64,000 nucleotides of DNA from Laccaria trichodermophora (lineage: Eukaryota; Basidiomycota; Agaricomycetes; Agaricales; Hydnangiaceae). The notes beneath the pieces were generated by a model, which saw only the letters and a list, made by a program, of their open reading frames with translations, made no database searches and had not been told where the DNA came from. Shown piece by piece: positions 1 through 10,124 of this stretch (its first letter is position 1; each line of letters starts with the position of its first letter). The position numbers were made by a program, and so were the translations under genes. The stretch is taken from the NCBI GenBank assembly GCA_018417955.1, contig JACTVC010000016.1, positions 124,001 to 188,000 of the forward strand. The letters run 5' to 3'.

Positions 1-1108
1 TAATGCATCGTGGTGATTGAAACCATCGGGGATCCGTGAAGAACCGAACACAGGCAGGAGGTGTGCTCCTCGGGCAATTGAATCAATGTCGATGACTTTG
101 ACAGTGGGCCGTCCCCGTCTGTCACACTCCAGCTGCACAGTCCACATGCCAGTATCACAGTCAGGCTCTTCATCATGGAGGAACCAATTAATGAGCGTGC
201 ATGAAAAGCGTTTTCGACGATAATAAAATGAGAAGAAAAGAAGAACGCGTCCGATTTCCATGCCTTCCATGCCGGCCTTCGACTCGTCAAGAACCACAAA
301 CACGGTATCACGGCGTTCATGGCCATGGAAAGAGGGCATCGATCGAATGGGTTCACGACGGAGGCCACCTACTCCACAGATATCACTTGGGGCGTAGTAT
401 TTTGCAACTGCGGAATGATAAACCTTCAGTTCCCCGTCGAACAATGGCAAATCTTCGAGTTGGGCTGGCAGTTGCTGGTCTGGATTGTTGTACATGAAAA
501 GGAATCGGTGTAATGCAAGTGGAAAGTTGGGTTGGCGGATATAGTCAGCAAGTTGATTGAGATTTCGAGGGTATTTAGACTCTGGGTAAATTTGTTACTG
601 AAGATACGGTGACAGTATAAGGGAATGAACATACGAGACTTAGATGCGAGTTTGATGTCAGACATTGCACCAGATGGATTTCCAGATGCAGGACCTCCAT
701 CATCGTCTTCATCATTCTCGTCACCAAGAGAAGATTCAGCCTCTGAATCTGAGCTAGACTGCTCCTCCGAGTCGTCATCAGTGCCGACTTTTGCCATGTA
801 AGATGATGTTGTTCCAGATAACATTCCCATGCCAGAGAATCTACAATGAAGCGCATGCATCTTATCCATTTGGACAAGAGTTTGAAGCATTTGAATGAGA
901 GCCCTATACCGACTTGACTGATGCCAGGGCTCTTTCACGGATTTGATGTGCTTGGATTCAGTGATGGAAGAACAGAGCCCATTTGGAGAGCCAAAGAGGT
1001 GGATTGCGTAGTAATAGTGGTCAAGGGCATGTTGACGTGGCAAGGAAATCGATGATCGGACTCCTGCCTCAATGAAAAAATTTCGTACAGTGTGGAATTT
1101 CTCAACAC

Positions 1109-2037
1109 TAGTGATGTGCAGGCCTGGCTTGGCCTGAAAGCCATGGCTATGGCCTGGCTTTGGGCAGCTCAGGCTTGACCATACTCAAGCCTGAGCTTTT
1201 TGCAAGGCTTCAGGCTGGCTCAGGCCCAGCCCAGGCTCAAGCCATGGCTCATGGGCTAAAGTCAAAAAACATGTACAAACAATTGCCGTTCACAAACTTA
1301 TCGTCAATTATCGTAGTTCTTATGCTCATGAGCATGAAGTTGCAAGTATTTCTTTACCATGTGCTCAAGCCCCCTCCTTGGTCATAGGCCTCACATCTTC
1401 ATTTACACTACACGCCTTACCAGCAAACGACAATTTGATGACAAATTTTTCAACAAAACCACGAGTACATCTCCATGTCGAATGCTGCACCCTCCCCTAT
1501 CTCTGCTAAATTCTCTACTCATCACGTTAGGATGATCGGGAATGTTGAGGTTGAGGCATACCATCCCGAAATGTTGTACAAGGTATTTGCATGGAACAAA
1601 AACAAGGTCGTTCCCTTTGGTTCTGCCTTCACCAAGCCATCATGAGTACATTTCTGTCTATTCCCCTCATGTTATTTCCTTGTCAAACCCACCCTCTGCA
1701 GGGAAGATCACCCTGTCCAAGCCTAGTTTCGATCTCAATGCAGCTATCTCAGCTGCGGAATCCTCGTTTGGTGGGAAGCACAACGGCCATCCCGCTTCAG
1801 TCAAATATGTTGCACTTACGGATGGTTCAGCAGCCCTAGCTCATGTCATTCAGATTCAGAGTGACGAGGATGATAGCTGGCTTGAGGCCATGGCTCAGGC
1901 CATGGCTCAAGGCTTTGTGCATCATGAGCCTGAGCTTTGGGCTTTGCTGGGCCTTGATGACGGCCCAAGAAGGCCCGGCTTTGGGACGGCTGGCCCTGGC
2001 TGGCTTACGGCTTTGGGCCGGGCCTGGCACATCACTA
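1109..2037. mobile_element. hAT-like non-autonomous element inserted in the Plavaka gene
   Basis: The terminal inverted repeats start TAGTGATGTGCAGGCCTGG at 1109 and, read inward from 2037, TAGTGATGTGCCAGGCCCGG. The flanking 8-bp repeats are CTCAACAC (1101-1108) and CTCGACAC (2038-2045), with one mismatch. An 8-bp duplication and TAG-type ends are typical of hAT elements. The subterminal regions (about 1120-1260 and 1880-2030) are dense in GGCCTGGC and CAGGCT motifs, as in many hAT ends. No transposase is encoded; the 929-bp interior is taken up largely by a captured host-gene fragment. The insertion lies inside a Plavaka exon on the opposite strand. Confidence 0.75.
1478..1890 (+). pseudogene. 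Captured fragment of a fungalysin (M36 metallopeptidase) propeptide gene
   Basis: Three coding pieces resemble the N-terminal FTP propeptide of fungal extracellular M36 metallopeptidases. The first (from 1478) includes STHHVRMIG and VEVEAYHPEMLYK. The second (about 1586-1642) includes NKNKVVPFGSAFTKPS. The third (from 1701) includes AAISAAESSFGG, VKYVALTDGSAALAHVIQIQ and DDSWLEA. Between pieces two and three lies an intron-like stretch ending CTCTGCAG at 1700, so capture was probably at the DNA level. Between pieces one and two, propeptide sequence expected in full-length proteins is missing, so the fragment is internally deleted. There is no catalytic domain (no HExxH), so it is not a working protease. 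The fragment lies wholly inside the hAT-like element. Recognition rests on motif memory, not a search. Confidence 0.6.
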
Positions 2038-2398
2038 CTCGACACACACTCGAAAGTGTTCGAGAGCTGGACCAGTGATCACATTGCAGCGGGCTATGTA
2101 ACACTCATCCATGAATGTTGCGATGCTCTGCACAATAGCCGATGGCAGGTAACCTGCAATTGCTGCAAGATATACCTGGAATTTCATTAATAAGTTGTTC
2201 AGAAAATCAGGTTAAATGACATGCTGACCTTCATTAGAGCTTTTGAGTTGTCACCTGTCCACTGATTATAATCCTGTCCATCTGGAAATCGGTGAAGGCC
2301 CGTGTATGGCGGGACTGCTGAAATACTGTGCTTCTTGTCAGAACCACACAAGTGAGTACCAGAGGGTGACAGGCAGTACTGTCATATACTTGCAAACA

Positions 2399-2490
2399 CT
2401 GACTGTAATCCTAGTCACATAGGTTGTGCACAATGCACTGTAGTCTGTGTCACTGTGGGTTGTGCACAATGCTTGCACAACACACTACAT
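2399..2490. repeat. TTGTGCA-motif cluster at left margin of the 18.9-kb insert
   Basis: GTTGTGCACAATGC occurs twice, followed by GCTTGCACAACAC. Similar motifs (AGTTGTGCAAGCA, TTGTGCACAAC, GCTTGCACAACAC) cluster at the other margin (21073-21153). They could be subterminal binding sites of a large transposon. Confidence 0.4.
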
Positions 2491-2589
2491 GGGTTTCTGG
2501 TCCCCTTCCTTCCGCATTTGGGGTGCCTCAGGCCACTACGGCTTGGCTTTCACAGGGTAGGCCTCAGCACCTTCCCAAAATAGGTTACT

Positions 2590-2778
2590 TCCCCCTTTGG
2601 GTAGATCAGCAGCATTGGTAATAGATGGCGGCATGCGGGCACACCTCCTCTTGGATTGGCGGGATTAGATGGCAGGCTATTCATTTAAAATCCCCCCTTT
2701 GGGTAGAACAGCAGCATTGGTGACAGATGGCGGCATGGCAGACACACCTCTTGGATTGGCAGGATCAGATGGCGGGCT
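2590..2778. repeat. Two tandem copies of a ~100-bp unit
   Basis: Copies start with CCCCCTTTGGGTAGA at about 2590 and about 2693. Both run through CAGCAGCATTGGT and ATGGCGGCATG to a TTGGATTGGC block and GATGGC(A/G)GGC. No coding capacity was seen. The rest of 2325-3150 holds no recognisable gene. Confidence 0.7.
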
Positions 2779-2941
2779 TTTGGCAGTTATTTATATGACA
2801 TACATTTTTTTTTGTTAGGGTTAGCGTGTTTGAAGATATTTTTTGACTAATTAGAGAAGACTTAGAAAAAAGCGAAGGACTGAATGAAAAGTCTTAAGGA
2901 GGACCGGTGCTGGTATATTCTTAATATATCTATTCTTATAT

Positions 2942-3017
2942 CAGTCATATGGTTGAGTGGATTGTTTGGCCTTGTCAATCTTATGTGTATGAGGATGCTC
3001 TGTGTTTGATTCTTGAC
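2942..3017 (+). other. tRNA-like Pol III unit (possible SINE or tRNA relic)
   Basis: The outer 6 nt CAGTCA and TGACTG can pair as an acceptor-like stem. TGGTTGAGTGG resembles a Pol III A box, and TGTTTGATTC resembles a degenerate B box about 50 nt downstream. A T-run follows about 5 nt later (TTTTTTT). I cannot fold a convincing full cloverleaf or assign an anticodon, so this is a tRNA-derived relic at best. Confidence 0.25.
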
Positions 3018-3156
3018 TGTTGAGTTTTTTTAAAATGATATTTCTTTATGTGCCTCAACCATTCGAGACCAAGGGCTCTCTCAGAAATCCAGACTAGCTC
3101 CAAATTTTATGAACACAGGCTATATATATTTTATGGTGCAAATACAATAGCAGTAC

Positions 3157-5888
3157 TCATCCCTCTGGTACCCAATAATTTGGCTTCCTAACTTCACAGC
3201 CACTTCGAGACTTACAACTGCCCTCTGGCTCCTTTTGCTTCTTTCCTGACCCCTTAGACCCCTTCTCACTGTCCCCCTTTCCGTTAGCTTCTTTATCCAA
3301 TGCACCTAGTGCCTCTTCTGCCTCGCGTTTTTTGCGAGCTCTAGTAAGAGCTGCTTTCTTGTAGCGGGTCAGCTCAGTCAAAGGTGCGTGATTTTCCTTA
3401 TCGCTTGGGCCATCAGCCGCAGGAGGTGTGGGGGTCATATTGTTGGAAGGTGTTGCATCAGTGCTACTCACAGGAGCAGCGTTAGCGCTGGCAGATATAG
3501 GTGTGTGAGTGGTTGTGCCAGGAGCAGATTCCATATCGCCATTACAAGCATCACCACCACCAGAGAGAAGAGTGGCATTGATGCCAGGCTTCTTGATGGG
3601 ACGTGGATGAATCTGACGATGTTCTTGGGTTGCACTGTCTGGGGATGCCAAATCAGCATTGATGGTTGCACCATGGATGGTGTAGTTGACCGTAGTGGAT
3701 GCCTCTGAATTGGGTGGTGCTGAAGAAGGGGGGGATGAAGGCAATGGAGTAGGGGCAAGCACAGAGGCTGTCGCCAAAGGTAAAGGGGTCTTAGGAGGTG
3801 TTGCACTAGAGGGATTGATAGTGCCACTCAATGAAGGGGTTTTGGGAGGTGATGCACTAGGCGGATTGACAGTGCGACCCAACGTGAACGGATTGATTGG
3901 GGCATGGCCAAAAACACAGGGATTGGATGCGAGGGTTGCAAATGGGTTGTTGAGATTGCTTGTCTCCTGAGTTGTGACAGCTAAAGGCTCGCGTCGGGGA
4001 GGTGTTCTCTGGAACACAAACCCAGGTGCCGATGCTAATAAAATCCCAGCAGTTGATGCCAGTTTCCCCATATTTTCCATATAAAGGAGAGGATCGATGA
4101 AGGGATCACAAAGGGGTGAAGGTGAGGAAGCAGGAGGGGGAGGAGTTCGATTTTGAGTGAAGAGTGATTGATCCATTCAGGCAAAGGCATGCGAGATAGG
4201 CGATGATGGCGCACCTGGAGCCAATGGTAAGCCGTTCACCTCCACTGATGACCCACCTGACATTGAGAATCTCTTTTCACTCCCTTCAATAGAATTAGTC
4301 AAGACCATTCCTCCAAGAGCAGCATCCAACCCTCCATCTTGATTGTTGTTCCAGGCACTGCCAATGCTGAAGGAAGTCTCATCACCAGGAGTTTCGAGAG
4401 TCTGTCCTGAGTGGTGCCGATCGAGGGCTTGTTTTCATGGAGAATGAGCAGGAGTGGCCAGAGATGAGCTGTCAAGAACCGGGGGAGTGTCTAGCGGCAG
4501 TGCGCTCAACGTTGACAAGTCAGGTTCCGAAGAAGGTCCAGAACTTTCACGGAGGTCAGGCCCAATTGATGGCATCATTTCGATGGAAGGCGATTCAGAT
4601 CTTGGCATGGTGATCAGGGTTTTGACGACGTCACTATCGATAGGTTGGGTTTCAGCTATGTCATTATCGAGGTCGAGGATAGGACGTCCCGCTCCTGCGA
4701 AGCTGAAAGCTCTTTCCTGACAGACTTCTGGTGCTGAAACAGTTTTAAGTCAAACATATACAAAGAAATTCTAATGGTACTTACAAAAAGCATTTCGAAC
4801 AAATTGCGAAAATGGCAGGGCAAAGCCTTTTTTAAATCCCGTGTAAGCTTCATGGAAGTCTCTGCTGCCATCGCTCTTTGGCCCAAAGTAGTAGCTATGA
4901 AAAGGTGATTACTAAGATAGCATTGAAGAAAACAAGAGAATGACAGACTCATGTTGATATACTGTCCCTCCAGCTTTTGGAAGTGGACCAGCGCATCCAA
5001 TAAAAAACGCCCAGCCAGTCGATGTGCACAAGCAGTTAAAAATCTTGTCAAGGACATCGGGCAGTTCATCTATTGCCCTAAGAGAATGCAACAGTGTCAA
5101 ATTGAGATACTTGCAATTACAGTGCGCTAAATTGCCTACTTTTGGAAATCCTCAGGACTTTTCTCCACTTCACAACTGTCGTCTGCGCCGTCAACTTCTT
5201 TACCATCCTCAGAGTCCTGACCGCCCTTCTGCTTGAGACACTCAGCAGCTACTTCAGCCTTCACCTCTTCTGACTCAGCACTAAATAGAGTAGCCCTTAT
5301 GCTCTTGAAGAGAATAAGGTGCTCTCCTGGTAAAACTGATCAGACTGTTTATCAATTAAACATTGCAATAAATTACTCACCTTGAGAAAGTTTCCCTCCA
5401 GATTGGTCAGCCTTGGCTGCACTGACCACCTCTCGAACCTTCTCCACGTACAACTTCCCATAAATTTCAGCTGCGTTCAAATTCCAGGAGTGCTTGTTCT
5501 TCACTAAGCTCTGCATCAACATATTGGAAAATACAGAGCTATCAGAGGAGCGCTTGTATCCATGAGCATTCCAGTTGAACCAATTTCTGAGTTGCTAAAA
5601 AGGGCATAAGTTAAGTGAATTCTAGTACTGCAATTAAATTTTACTTACTTTCTTTCTAGCCTTTATGGCATCACAAAGTTCATCCTCCTGTGGTGGGGTA
5701 AGAACTGCTGATGGCTCATCAGCCACTGTTGGAAAGAGAGCATTGCGTTCAGGATATTTCTTGAACCAGCCTTCAGCAATATGTGAGTCAAAGCATGCAA
5801 CCGTTGATTTCTTCTGTGCTTCAGTGAATGCTGGAATATGGGATTCGAGCCATTTCTTTTGCTCATCGGTTATAGAAGATTTTCCCAT
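3157..5888 (-). pseudogene. Uncharacterised multi-exon gene with in-frame stops
   Basis: I do not recognise a named family; similar layouts occur in repeat-rich Agaricomycete genomes. The start at 5888 reads MGKSSITDEQKKWLESHIPAF, a helical N-terminus. Several introns follow (for example before RNWFNWNAHGYKR and around 4780-4800 and 4900-5090), then a segment ending in ELLEM-type helices. The last part, 3157-4176, is a 339-codon Pro/Ser/Thr-rich, low-complexity stretch with a basic C-terminus (KKAALTRARKKREAEEAL, then Lys/Gly-rich) that could be a nuclear localisation region. Two in-frame TGA codons (4435-4437 and 4177-4179, minus strand) separate the exons unless spliced out. It therefore may be a pseudogene or a two-gene misreading. 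It lies within the 18.9-kb insert. Confidence 0.4.
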
Positions 5889-6275
5889 GATGGACAGTAA
5901 AGAATTCAATGACAAGGTGAAGTGACAGAGGTCGAACTGACAGATATAATTCAAGGCGGATTTCTCTCCTTCTACCATGCTGATTATTTTCAGTACATCA
6001 GACAAATATCTTTCCGTATTTTCGTTTTGATCTCCAGTAAGCCCTTTCGTATACAATTTCAAATCTCCTCTTATCTTTCCCCATTCTTCACATCTCCATT
6101 TCTTCAACTCTTCCAGATACCAATTATCACTCTAGATCTATTGCATAAATATTCTACACCACAAACTTCCACCTCAGTACAAACTTCCACCCCAGTGGTT
6201 TGACTCTCAACACTAAGATATATTTGGAAACTGATCATATTCTATTTTAGGCACACCATCTTCTTGCTACCTATT

Positions 6276-6505
6276 GCATGCATCTCAATTTCTTATGTAT
6301 CTTAAGGGCACTGCACATGTGGATAAATCATGTGTGAACTACGCATTTGGATAAATTGTATCCTTGGCATTTCTATCTGAGGTTTGGTTAAATTCTATAT
6401 GCGTGCATCCCAATTTCTTATGTACCTTGAGTGCATTGCGCATGCAGATAAACCATGTGTGTGCTGCGCATTCGGATAAATTGTAGATCACATCCTTGGC
6501 GATTC
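6276..6505. repeat. Imperfect direct repeat, two copies, ~125-bp period
   Basis: Copy one starts GCATGCATCTCAATTTCTTA (6276), copy two GCGTGCATCCCAATTTCTTA (6401). Both continue through GGATAAA-C/T-CATGTGTG and GGATAAATTGTA. Several differences are C/T at CpG sites. The interval 5889-6579 holds nothing else that I can support. Confidence 0.6.
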
Positions 6506-6579
6506 TGCCAAACTAATGTCAATAACAAGCAATGTATAGAATTTATTCCTCTTCGTCACTTTTCATTCCCAACCCTTCC

Positions 6580-7401
6580 ATGTCTGACATCCCTCTGCAG
6601 CAAGCAGCCCAGAATGAGCCTTGCTGCTCCTGCTTGACTGCTTTAGAAGCTGCAGCATCAATGGCTAGACTGGTTGTATGTTTTGAGAGAGGTTAGTATT
6701 CTGGTTTGCCTTTTTTATGCTTATAATCTCATTCATCTATTCAGCTACAAGGCATATGGCACATTTTCTGTTTCATTGTGGACATTCAGATGCTCATCGA
6801 AGCTAGATATGATACCTGACCCCCTTACTCAAGAAGGACTCAACACAATCACAGAGGTCACACAGGGTTCATTGTTATTTTATTTGACACGCTATCTCTA
6901 ATTTCTATGTGAAAGCCCTTGCTACCTTACTGGACGATTCTCTTTCTGATTATCAGGTCATTGGAGCTAATGGTACGGTTGCTGCCTGGAATGCTCTCAT
7001 TTTATTTTAACACTTCACTTTCAGAATCCATTGAGAATGCAGCTGGTGGAACTTCCACAGCAGGAGAAAGTGCAACCCCTTTGGTTGCTGATCCTGCCAC
7101 TGAGGACCACTGCTGGTATGCAGTTACTGTGGGCCAGGCACCAGGTGTCTATCGCGGCATGTGCGTTATGTTTTTATCTTCCACATATTCCTTAATATCT
7201 AATATAAATATTGGTAGGTACCACCTTAGTGGAAACTCTACTGGCACCCCAGGCGGAACAGTGCAGCGATTTTCAGATATGCATCGCACCCTAGCAGCAT
7301 ACCAGGCTGCTGTCCTAGCTGGAAGTGTTGTTGAAGTCACAGTAGCTACCACTCATCGTGTAATCACTCCCAACGATCCTGTCAATATTGTGGACTACTA
7401 G
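6580..7401 (+). CDS. Hypothetical protein with viroplasmin / RNase H1-N-like motif
   Basis: The start at 6580 gives MSDIPLQQAAQNEPCCSC. Short GT-AG introns follow (one from about 6676 to 6745, another at about 7160-7215). A probable middle exon reads ALATLLDDSLSDYQVIGANG near 6912-6980. The last exons contain CWYAVTVGQAPGVYRG, then after the intron GNSTGTPGGTVQRFSD and a helical AAYQAAVLAG. This W-Y-x-V-x-x-G-x-x-P-G-V-Y ... G-x-P-G pattern resembles the caulimovirus viroplasmin / RNase H1 N-terminal fold, which binds nucleic acid and is frequent in small basidiomycete proteins. No RNase H catalytic domain is present. The exon model is approximate and the function unknown. The gene lies inside the 18.9-kb insert. 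Confidence 0.4.
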
Positions 7402-7494
7402 TGTATCAACAATTCATCAATTTTATTGTTCAAAGTTTGTCAAATTGAAGTTTGCATGCTCTCAACCTTGATTTCAGCTGTTGCGTATAATGAT

Positions 7495-8060
7495 CTATCT
7501 ACTCTCATTCCCGTCCTCAAAGCCCTCACCTTCACCCTCATCCTGGTTGTCCTCGCCCTCCTCCCCCTCATCCTGGCTGTCCTCTCCCTGACCCTCATCT
7601 TCCTCCTTTCTGCGTAACCATTGATAATCTGACAAGAGGCCATGCACCGTGCTGCCCAATAAATTTATGCGCACCTCAAGAGCTGCCAAACCCTGTGTGA
7701 TAATGTGAAGCAATTCTACTTCAATTCTCCACAATTCCCTTATTTGCCAATCAGAATTTGGGAGATGGCCTTCCATGCTTGAGAGGTCCTCCATTAGTTC
7801 CTGACCAATGTCAGCATGGTTTAGCATCTCTCCAACCCAATGTTCGACCCTATCTTCCTTGGTAGCTTTTTGATATTCGGAATCAAGTTTGTGGTGCCAG
7901 GCCCAACTTCCACCCCAGGGCAAGGCCCAAACACGTACACAATCATGGATTTCGCAGAATCGAGAAAATTCTGTTATATCAAACTCCTTTGAAAAGAGCT
8001 CCTGGTTATGGTTGACCAGTGGTAGAACAACGTCCTTGACAGTGTGTGTGGTGGACAGAT
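7495..8060 (-). CDS. Hypothetical protein with acidic C-terminal tail
   Basis: The minus-strand frame is open from about 8060 to the stop at 7495. It includes NHNQELFSKEFDITEFSRF and ALPWGGSWAWHHKLDSEYQ, then a helical segment, and ends in an acidic tail built of EGEDNQDEGE-type repeats (about 7500-7600). I do not recognise the family. An upstream intron or exon probably supplies the ATG; no ATG is visible in the open stretch. It is convergent with the gene at 6580-7401. Confidence 0.35.
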
Positions 8061-8412
8061 TTAAATTAAGTAACTTGTTTGCCTTTCTAATTTCAGGTCA
8101 GTACATGGCATTGATTGAAGGACCAAATTAAATGTACTCCTTCTCTCGCTTCTCTCTCATTCGGAGTTTTGATTTCTCCCTAAGCTCTGGGTGACTGAAA
8201 AAAGAAAGTGTGAACCATCATCAATTGTAAACATGTTTGAACAATCTTCTGTAGTAACATTGGTCTCTCGTTAGTTTATCACTCCCTGCTTCACTGGAAG
8301 CAGTCTTGTTTCTTTTGCTTTTAGTTTCAGATGCAGTTCGGGTGCAACCCATGAAGAATGAAATGTAATGCGGAGATAATGGGTTGAAAATAGTTGGAAG
8401 TCGAAGTGAAAC

Positions 8413-9060
8413 GTGAACAAATAGTGTTGGCATCTGTCTCGCACACTTGCCAATTTTGAGGAAGGTATATAATATATGTATTCATGGTATCTCAATAGGT
8501 TTATTGTATCTCAAACTCACACATCTTACCTTGATTAATGCTTCCTGGTTTGAGGAGATCTTTCTAATATGTTTGCGCATCAGAAATGTGAACAAATAGT
8601 TTGCAAATAATGTTGGCATCTGCCTTGCACACTTGCAAATTACAAAAGAAGGTGAGTAATGTAAATCTTTGTGGTCTCTCAGTTTACTAGAACAGGAACT
8701 TCTTAACTCAATTGACAAATTCAAGAAGTTTGCACAAAGTTCACATCGTGTTCACATCAAGTTCACATCAAATTCACACAAAGTTCACGATATCCGCGGC
8801 CAACGTGTTCACACATTCACGTGCACGCTTGAAAAGTGTTTTACTGTATCTAGAATGGCGTTTCTGAGTCCATTTAACATTTCCAGGCTCGACATGGTGT
8901 TTCTAACTGTTTCTAATAGGTTTGCATAATGTTCACGTCAGTTTCACGTCGAATTCGAGTGCAGTTCACGATATCTGCAGCCCAGATGTTCACGCATTCA
9001 TGCGCGAAGTTCACGATCACCGCGGGCAAGATGTTCACGCATTCACGCCGATCCGATCAA
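8413..9060. repeat. GTTCACA-rich repeat tract
   Basis: Two copies of a block starting GTGAACAAATAGT and continuing TGTTGGCATCTG and GCACACTTGC lie at 8413-8457 and 8587-8643. From about 8740 the motif GTTCACATCA recurs at near 11-bp spacing. It then recurs more loosely, with (A/T)GTTCACG(A/C) copies, to about 9060. No coding gene is supported here; the open frames are by-products of the repeats. Confidence 0.6.
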
Positions 9061-9339
9061 TACATGTGCATGGAAACGCTTCTCCTGCCACCATCTTTCA
9101 TTCTCAACTTCTGGCCCACCTGCCATATAATCTCAAGACTTGCCAGCACGATGAGGCCCCATTTCTTTCCTCTGGCCACCCTATACTTCGAAAAAGGTAC
9201 GTTTCCCCATCCAAACAGTCTTTGTCTGTGCAGGCAAGCGTCACCCAAGCGCACACTGGCAGATTGACGCTCTGTTTACTTCCAGTGAGCTTCATGCAGC
9301 GGAGTGTCACCCATGCGCACCCTGGTGACTTTGCTCCAA

Positions 9340-9870
9340 CCCCGCTCTGTCCCCAGCTCCTCGCATTCGCCTGTTTTCAACCCCTTTCACCCGCGTTGTC
9401 TTGTTTTCACCCCCTTGCGCCCATTTCCACGCCCTTCACCCCTTTTCACCCCAACGTACTCGTGTTTCGCCTGCATTTGCTCATTTTCACCCCCCTTTGC
9501 TCATTTCCACCCCCCTACATCCATTACCATCCCCACATCATCATGCCTTGCCCGCATTGGCGTGTTTTCACCCCCCTTTGCTCCTTGTCGACCCCACGTA
9601 TCCGCTCTCCATCCCCTTTGCCCACGTTCTTTCATCTTCACATCTGTTGTCCATCCCCTTTGTTCCTTTTCGATCCCACGTATCCGCTCTCCATTCTCTT
9701 TACTTGTTTTCACGTCTGCGCCTCCGCTCTCCATCCCTTTTGCTCCTTTTCACGCCTGCGCATCCGTTGTTCATTCCCTTTGCTTGTTTTTGAGCCCGTG
9801 CATCCATTCTCCATTTTTTTGACCCCGTTCTGCTGTTCCTTCTCCCCTTTGCCACGTTATCGACGTGTTT
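9340..9870. repeat. Degenerate pyrimidine-rich minisatellite
   Basis: A C/T-rich tract is built from a loosely repeated ~40-bp unit resembling TATCCGCTCTCCATCCCCTT followed by TGCTCCTTTTCGACCCCACG. Variants run from about 9340 to 9870. Long open frames exist in all three plus-strand frames because the repeat lacks stops, which argues against any being a gene. The interval 9870-10124 holds no supported gene. Confidence 0.6.
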
Positions 9871-10124
9871 ATCTGTTTTTTCCATGGAGTTTCACTAATG
9901 TTGTTTTAGTTACTTCTTCCAATGAAACCAAGCACATTTAAGGGCTTCAACCCCTCCATTGTAAGGTTTCTTTGCACGCTCTCTGTCGCTAGATACTGAT
10001 GACGCCATCTACAGAGTTTTGAACCTCGCACTGTAAGTATATGCAGCCTCACCCCTGTATCTACATGCTAACATAATTTACTTAGACGCGATCCGGCTGG
10101 AAGTTTTCTCACCTCCTAGATGTC

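Larger units (their letters stand above)
1..2324 (-). pseudogene. Plavaka transposase, C-terminal half (split gene, runs off window)
   Basis: This is the C-terminal half of a Plavaka-family DDE transposase (CACTA-related, common in Agaricomycetes). Reading the minus strand from 2324, conserved blocks appear in family order: ISAVPPYTGLHRFPDGQ, QWTGDNSKALMK, then after an intron VYLAAIAGYLPSAIVQSIA, then LPRQHALDHY, GSPNGLCSSITESKHI and VKEPW. An acidic stretch follows near 690-780, and a C-terminal block includes VQLECDRRGRPTVKVIDIDS at about 90-170. The coding sequence starts abruptly in mid-domain at about 2324 and continues past position 1. A hAT-like element interrupts an exon at 1101-2045; removing it with one 8-bp duplication restores the frame (RVCVE joined to KFHTVR). 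The missing N-terminal half lies at 21184-22883 on the same strand. Family assignment is confident; exon borders are approximate. Confidence 0.75.

Noticed and set aside
2814..2825. TTAGGGTTAG as a telomere relic
   Set aside because: Less than two repeat units; the same string at 45706 shows it occurs by chance.
8740..9060. CRISPR-like array of GTTCAC repeats
   Set aside because: Units are very short, unevenly spaced and degenerate, and the genome is eukaryotic.
8922..9941. Long open frames (up to 339 codons) on both strands
   Set aside because: They lie in repeat and C/T-rich minisatellite sequence that lacks stops in several frames at once; no splice pattern or motif supports a protein.
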